A stretch of DNA of 36,629 bases from Streptomyces altiplanensis (GTDB lineage: Bacteria; Actinomycetota; Actinomycetes; Streptomycetales; Streptomycetaceae), in the NCBI GenBank assembly GCA_003719395.1, contig RHMC01000065.1, forward strand, positions 1 through 36,629. The letters are read 5' to 3'. A model generated the notes under the pieces. It was given only the letters and a program-made list of their open reading frames with translations, had not been told where the DNA came from and did not search any database. This document shows, piece after piece, positions 33,394-36,629 of this stretch. The position numbers and the translations under genes were made by a program. Position 1 is the stretch's first letter. Each line of letters begins with the position of its first letter.

Positions 33394-33427
33394 GTAAGGG
33401 GCGGGCTTCCAGGAGCCCGCCCCTTAC
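33394..33427. terminator. Bidirectional terminator between the Nudix and AIM24 genes
   Basis: GTAAGGGGCGGGCT (33394-33407), loop TCCAGG and AGCCCGCCCCTTAC (33414-33427) form a perfect 14-bp stem between convergent genes. Confidence 0.85.
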
Positions 33428-33444
33428 CTGTGCCCCAGGGGCGC

Positions 33445-34200
33445 TCAGTTCCAGGCGTTGTTCTGGTTCTGGCTGCGGGCGCCCTGCTGGCCCACGCCGA
33501 ACTGCGCGGCGGCACCCTCCCCCAGCTGCGCGTTCTGCGGCGGCATCATCTCGCTGGGCTGCACGAGTGCGAAACCCTGGCCGAGGAAGCTGAGTTCCCA
33601 GCCCTCGCCGGTGTTGCCGCGCCGCCGGCGCACGTTCGACGAGTGCGTCTGGGCCTGCATCTGCACGCGCAGGGAGCTGGACCAGGCGACGATCGCGTCG
33701 GCGTCGGCGTTGACGTACTTCTCCGGCGTCACCTGGAGCATCAGCGGCTGGCCGGAGGTCATCAGCGCGACCTTGCCCTGCCCCGAGATGTTGAGCTGGT
33801 ACTTGCCGGTGCCGGAGATGCCGTACTGGCTGTCGACGGCGATGACCTCGGTGTGGAGCGAGGAGTCCAGCGCGAGGACGTAGGCGCTGTCGACCGTCAT
33901 GCCCTCGCGGTCGACGTCCACGAGATGGACGTACTGCGCGAGGTTGGCGAGGTAGACGGTGCCTTGCCCGGAGCAGCGCATCAGGTCGAGGCCCTCACCG
34001 GTGTTGGCGCGGGCACGGCGCTGGCCGCTCGGCTGGTACTCGCCGTCGAAATCGATCAGGCCCTGGTAGGCGACCATGGCGCCCTTGCGGGCCAGGACGT
34101 CGTCGTGGCCGGTCAGCGAGACCCGCAGGAGCTGCGGGTTCTGCACGGTGTACCGGTCCTGGGACTGTTGTTCGATGTGACTGAAAAGCGGGCTCTGCAT
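33445..34200 (-). CDS. AIM24 family protein (third of three)
   Basis: The 251-aa protein of the AIM24 (formerly DUF124) beta-rich family is named for a yeast mitochondrial protein. Conserved segments are LARKGAMVAYQGLIDF, LMRCSGQGTVYLA, AYVLALDSSLHTEV, GKYQLNISGQGKVAL and ADADAIVAWSSSL. A Gln/Gly/Asn-rich tail ends in QNQNNAWN. There is no signal peptide or membrane segment. It is the last gene of a three-gene operon, 19 bp after the second copy, and ends at a strong terminator. Related genes in Streptomyces sit with TerD-like tellurium-resistance proteins. The biochemical function is unknown. Confidence 0.85.
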   Translation of the reverse strand: MQSPLFSHIEQQSQDRYTVQNPQLLRVSLTGHDDVLARKGAMVAYQGLIDFDGEYQPSGQRRARANTGEGLDLMRCSGQGTVYLANLAQYVHLVDVDREGMTVDSAYVLALDSSLHTEVIAVDSQYGISGTGKYQLNISGQGKVALMTSGQPLMLQVTPEKYVNADADAIVAWSSSLRVQMQAQTHSSNVRRRRGNTGEGWELSFLGQGFALVQPSEMMPPQNAQLGEGAAAQFGVGQQGARSQNQNNAWN

Positions 34201-34219
34201 GGTGTGTTCTCGCTCCCCC

Positions 34220-34900
34220 TCAGCCCCGGATCCGCAGGCGGTCGGTGCTGTCCTCGCTCGGCTGTACGACGACGATTCCCTCGCCGGAGAAGGCCATCTG
34301 GTACGCCTCTCCGCTGCCCCGTCCGACCAGGGCGGACGCCTTGAAGCTGCGCTTGCCCTTCACCTTGAGGTTCGGGGACCAGGCGACCAGGGCGTCGGGG
34401 TCGACGTACGTCTCGTCCTCGCCGCGTCCGCATTCGACGACGATCGGCGTACCGCGCGAGGTCACGGCGACCCAGCCGGTGCCCGCGATCTCGACGTTCC
34501 ACAGGCCCTGGCCGGCGAACTTCGCCATGCCCTTGACCTTCTCCACGCCCCACTGGAGGTGCGCGTCGAAGGCGAGCACATTGCTGCCGTTGACCGAGAG
34601 CGAGTCGTTGTTGAGGTTGATGACGACGACGTCCGCGCCGTAGTCGGCGAGGTAGAGCAGGCCGTCGCCCGCGCACTTCATGACGGGCGCGCCCTCACCG
34701 GTGGCCCACTGGGACGCGATCTGGCGTACCGCGGGCGGGTTCGGCTCGTACTGGATGAAGCCCTCGTACGCCACCATCGAGCCGGTGCGTGCGTAGAGGT
34801 CCTGGCCGGTGGCCATGGCGACCTTGAGCATCGAACGCCCGTGGTTCTCCATGCGGGCCGCGATCGGGGTCGGGGCGTAGCCCGCGAGTTGCTGATTCAT
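34220..34900 (-). CDS. AIM24 family protein (second of three)
   Basis: The 226-aa AIM24 protein shows LYARTGSMVAYEGFIQY, VMKCAGDGLLYLADYGAD, NVLAFDAHLQWGVEKVKG, GLWNVEIAGTGWVAVTSRG, DPDALVAWSPNLKVKGK and FSGEGIVVVQPSED. GGGAG lies 7 nt before the ATG at 34900. The gene starts 11 bp after the first copy and ends 19 bp before the third. The three copies are clearly diverged paralogues rather than a recent duplication. The function is unknown. Confidence 0.85.
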   Translation of the reverse strand: MNQQLAGYAPTPIAARMENHGRSMLKVAMATGQDLYARTGSMVAYEGFIQYEPNPPAVRQIASQWATGEGAPVMKCAGDGLLYLADYGADVVVINLNNDSLSVNGSNVLAFDAHLQWGVEKVKGMAKFAGQGLWNVEIAGTGWVAVTSRGTPIVVECGRGEDETYVDPDALVAWSPNLKVKGKRSFKASALVGRGSGEAYQMAFSGEGIVVVQPSEDSTDRLRIRG

Positions 34901-34911
34901 GACGGGCTCCC

Positions 34912-35769
34912 TCAGACCTCGTAGGGCTGGACGACGATGAAGTTGCCGGGCGCTCCCCGGAACTGCAGGTTGACGGTCTCTCCGCTGTGGCCCGGGTAGG
35001 CGTTGCGCCGCAACCGCACCTGGCTGGAGAGGATCACCTGGGACGCCGAGGACCACGCGACGACGGCGTTGGCGTCGGCGAACGTGGTGGGCGTGACCGG
35101 CAGGACGACCGGGATGCCGTGGGTCTTCACGACCACGGTGCCCGTGCCCTGGAACTGCATGGTGAACAGGGCGCCGCCGGGGATGCCGTGGCCCTCGATG
35201 CGGCGGACCTCGTACTGGAGCGACTCGTCGAACGCGAGAACGTTCTCGGCGGAGACGCAGATGCCGTCGCCCTGGAGTTCGATGGGGTGCAGGTTCGCCC
35301 CGTCCTCCGCGAGGAAGACCTGGCCGCGTCCGGTGCAGCGCATCAACTGCATTTCCTGGCCGGTCGCGTTGCCCACGATGCGGCCGGTGAAGCCCGCGCC
35401 CTTGTGGCTGAAGTCGACCTTGCCCTGGTACATCACCATGCTGCCCTGGCGGGCCAGGACTGCCGTACTGCCCATGGTGAGGTCGGCCCGCATGAGCTGC
35501 TGGTTCTGCGAGGTCCAGCGCTGGCCGGTGGCTGCCTCGCGGTACGGCTGGAGGGCGGCCTTGAGGCCGCCGCCGCCCTGCGGGGCACCTTGGGGCACAC
35601 CGCCTTGCGGTACTCCCTGGGGCTGTCCGTACGGGGCCTGCTGGCCGTACTCGGCGATGAAGAGACCCTCGGCGGGTTCGCGCCTGCGGCGGAGTTCGAC
35701 GTCGGTCAGGCCCGTGTAGTCGCTCAGGCGCGGGTCGTCGGGGTCGTCGATGGTGATGAGATCGGCCAC
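34912..35769 (-). CDS. AIM24 family protein with a TrmH-like N-terminus (apparent in-frame gene fusion)
   Basis: The 285-aa protein begins with 40 residues (MADLITIDDPDDPRLSDYTG, then LTDVELRRRREPAEGLFIAE). I recognise these as the N-terminus of a Streptomyces TrmH-family RNA methyltransferase, where the next residues are normally GEKVIRR. Instead it passes into YGQQAPYGQPQG, a Pro/Gln/Gly-rich linker at 41-70 typical of TerD-AIM24 proteins. A full AIM24 domain follows at about 85-285 (LARQGSMVMYQGKVDF, LMRCTGRGQVFLA, NVLAFDESLQYEVRRIEG, GTGTVVVKTHG). The methyltransferase catalytic domain and the usual N-terminal part of the AIM24 partner are both missing. The junction is near nt 35650. This is a real deletion fusion or an assembly join. 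It is first in the AIM24 operon. Confidence 0.8.
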   Translation of the reverse strand: MADLITIDDPDDPRLSDYTGLTDVELRRRREPAEGLFIAEYGQQAPYGQPQGVPQGGVPQGAPQGGGGLKAALQPYREAATGQRWTSQNQQLMRADLTMGSTAVLARQGSMVMYQGKVDFSHKGAGFTGRIVGNATGQEMQLMRCTGRGQVFLAEDGANLHPIELQGDGICVSAENVLAFDESLQYEVRRIEGHGIPGGALFTMQFQGTGTVVVKTHGIPVVLPVTPTTFADANAVVAWSSASQVILSSQVRLRRNAYPGHSGETVNLQFRGAPGNFIVVQPYEV

Positions 35770-35853
35770 AGGGTTACTGCCTTGTCGTGGGTGCGGTGAG
35801 GGCGGCTGGTTGTCGGGGGCGCTTGCGGGCCGGACTGCTCCGGCTTGCTTCGC

Positions 35854-36629
35854 TTACTTCGCCTGCGTCTGTGTCTGCGTCTGTCCTACCGTGACCACGT
35901 CGCCGATGACGATGACGGCCGGCGGGCGCACGTCCTCGGCCCTGGCCTTCTCGGCGACGGTCGCGAGCGTCGCGTCGACACGGCGCTGGGCGGCCGTCGT
36001 GCCCTCCTGGATGATCGCCACGGGCGTCTCGGACGAGCGGCCGTATGCCGTCAGGGCCGCGGCGATCGCGCCGATCCGCTCGACGGCCATGAGGAGTACG
36101 AGCGTGCCGCGCAGGCCCGCCACCGCCTTCCAGTCGACGAGAGAACGCGGGTCCTCGGGGGCGACGTGGCCGCTGATCACCGTGAACTCGTGGGCGACGC
36201 CTCGGTGCGTGACGGGGATGCCCGCCGCGCCGGGGACGCTGATGGAGCTGGAGATGCCGGGGACCACCGTGCACGGGATGCCGGCCTCGGCGAGCGCCTG
36301 GGCCTCCTCCATGCCGCGGCCGAAGACGAAGGGGTCGCCGCCCTTGAGGCGTACGACCGCCTTTCCGGCCTTGGCGTGCTCGATGAGCGCGTTGTTGATG
36401 GCCTCCTGGGCCATGAAGCGGCCGTACGGGATCTTCGCGGCGTCGATCACCTCGACGTGCGGCGGGAGTTCGTCGAGGAGGTCGCGCGGGCCGAGGCGGT
36501 CGGCGATGACGACGTCCGCCTCGGCGAGGAGGCGGCGGCCGCGGACCGTGATCAGGTCCGGGTCGCCGGGACCGCCGCCGACCAGGGCCACGCCGGTGCC
36601 GAGGACCGCCGTGGTGACGGTCGGGGTGA
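35854..36629 (-). CDS. cobA: Uroporphyrinogen-III C-methyltransferase (partial, runs off the window)
   Basis: This SAM-dependent methyltransferase (SUMT) makes precorrin-2 for siroheme and cobalamin. Visible motifs are VGGGPGDPDLITVRG, ADRLGPRDLL, DAAKIPYGRF, VRLKGGDPFVFGRG, VVPGISSSISVPGAAGIPVTHRG, GTLVLLMAVERI and PVAIIQEGTTAAQRRVDATL. The frame stays open to the window edge, so the N-terminus lies outside; in Streptomyces this enzyme often carries an N-terminal siroheme-synthase domain. The C-terminus ends in a TQ repeat (GQTQTQTQAK). It lies 84 bp upstream of the AIM24 fusion on the same strand, with a small hairpin GCCGGA-CTGC-TCCGGC at 35829-35844 between them. Confidence 0.93.
   Translation of the reverse strand, partial: TPTVTTAVLGTGVALVGGGPGDPDLITVRGRRLLAEADVVIADRLGPRDLLDELPPHVEVIDAAKIPYGRFMAQEAINNALIEHAKAGKAVVRLKGGDPFVFGRGMEEAQALAEAGIPCTVVPGISSSISVPGAAGIPVTHRGVAHEFTVISGHVAPEDPRSLVDWKAVAGLRGTLVLLMAVERIGAIAAALTAYGRSSETPVAIIQEGTTAAQRRVDATLATVAEKARAEDVRPPAVIVIGDVVTVGQTQTQTQAK

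Noticed and set aside
36430..36591. The ATG at 36591 as the start of cobA
   Set aside because: The frame remains open to the window edge and the conserved SUMT N-terminus is already running there, so the true start probably lies outside.

Overview
The window is a stretch of high-GC actinobacterial chromosome, almost certainly from Streptomyces or a close relative. The evidence is the GC-rich third-codon bias, near-complete matches to Streptomyces-type proteins (SigR/RsrA, CatR, the S. albus G-type zinc DD-carboxypeptidase, the UPF0182 membrane protein), GTG starts with GTGA/ATGA overlaps, and gene order. It looks like core housekeeping and stress-response chromosome. I saw no insertion sequence, prophage, integrase, CRISPR array or plasmid origin.

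Layout. 1-3935: a B12-riboswitch-controlled class Ia ribonucleotide reductase operon (nrdAB). 3932-5646: a flavin reductase and a divergent MmyB-type regulator, then the fossil 5' end of an aldo/keto reductase. 5735-8430: zinc DD-carboxypeptidase, peptide deformylase and a TPR protein, all on the minus strand. 8434-11198: a membrane protein with one intact HD-GYP domain and one degenerate HD domain. 11365-14063: the thiol-stress operon rsrA-sigR with a sigma-R promoter and the 55-codon sigma-R' extension, preceded by an alpha/beta hydrolase and an SRAP (YedK-like) gene. 14120-19432, plus strand: M50 peptidase, aroA, rsgA, an SMR exporter (sugE-like), hisN and a CBS-pair protein. 19497-21509: catalase and its divergent Fur-family repressor CatR. 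21661-24291: two identical initiator tRNA-Met genes flanking a Sel1/TPR protein. 24334-29372: UPF0182 protein, PPA1309-family protein, PDZ/Lon-like protease and a small membrane protein. 29511-33383: moaE, an SDR/epimerase, a Zincin_2-type protein and a Nudix hydrolase. 33445-36629: three tandem AIM24 genes and the 3' part of cobA.

How the genes work together. Two thiol/peroxide stress circuits are present: sigma-R/RsrA for disulfide stress and CatR/KatA for peroxide. The riboswitch links deoxynucleotide supply to cobalamin. cobA, which makes the siroheme/B12 precursor, lies at the other end of the window.

Data quality. About a third of the longer genes (nrdA, the HD-GYP gene, sigR, aroA, hisN, the Sel1 gene, the SDR gene and the Zincin_2 gene) are interrupted by single-base gains or losses, mostly in short G/C runs, while the protein sequence continues intact in the next frame. 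Several of these genes are expected to be essential or important, so the interruptions are best read as sequencing or assembly errors. Coordinates for them span the whole inferred gene.

Points most worth a second look: an in-frame chimera joining the first ~40 residues of a TrmH-type RNA methyltransferase to an AIM24 protein; a hairpin that pairs the whole Shine-Dalgarno of the CBS gene; a near-perfect sigma-R promoter with a conserved 55-codon sigma-R' extension; a CatR operator inside the katA promoter; and duplicated initiator tRNA genes with matching terminators.
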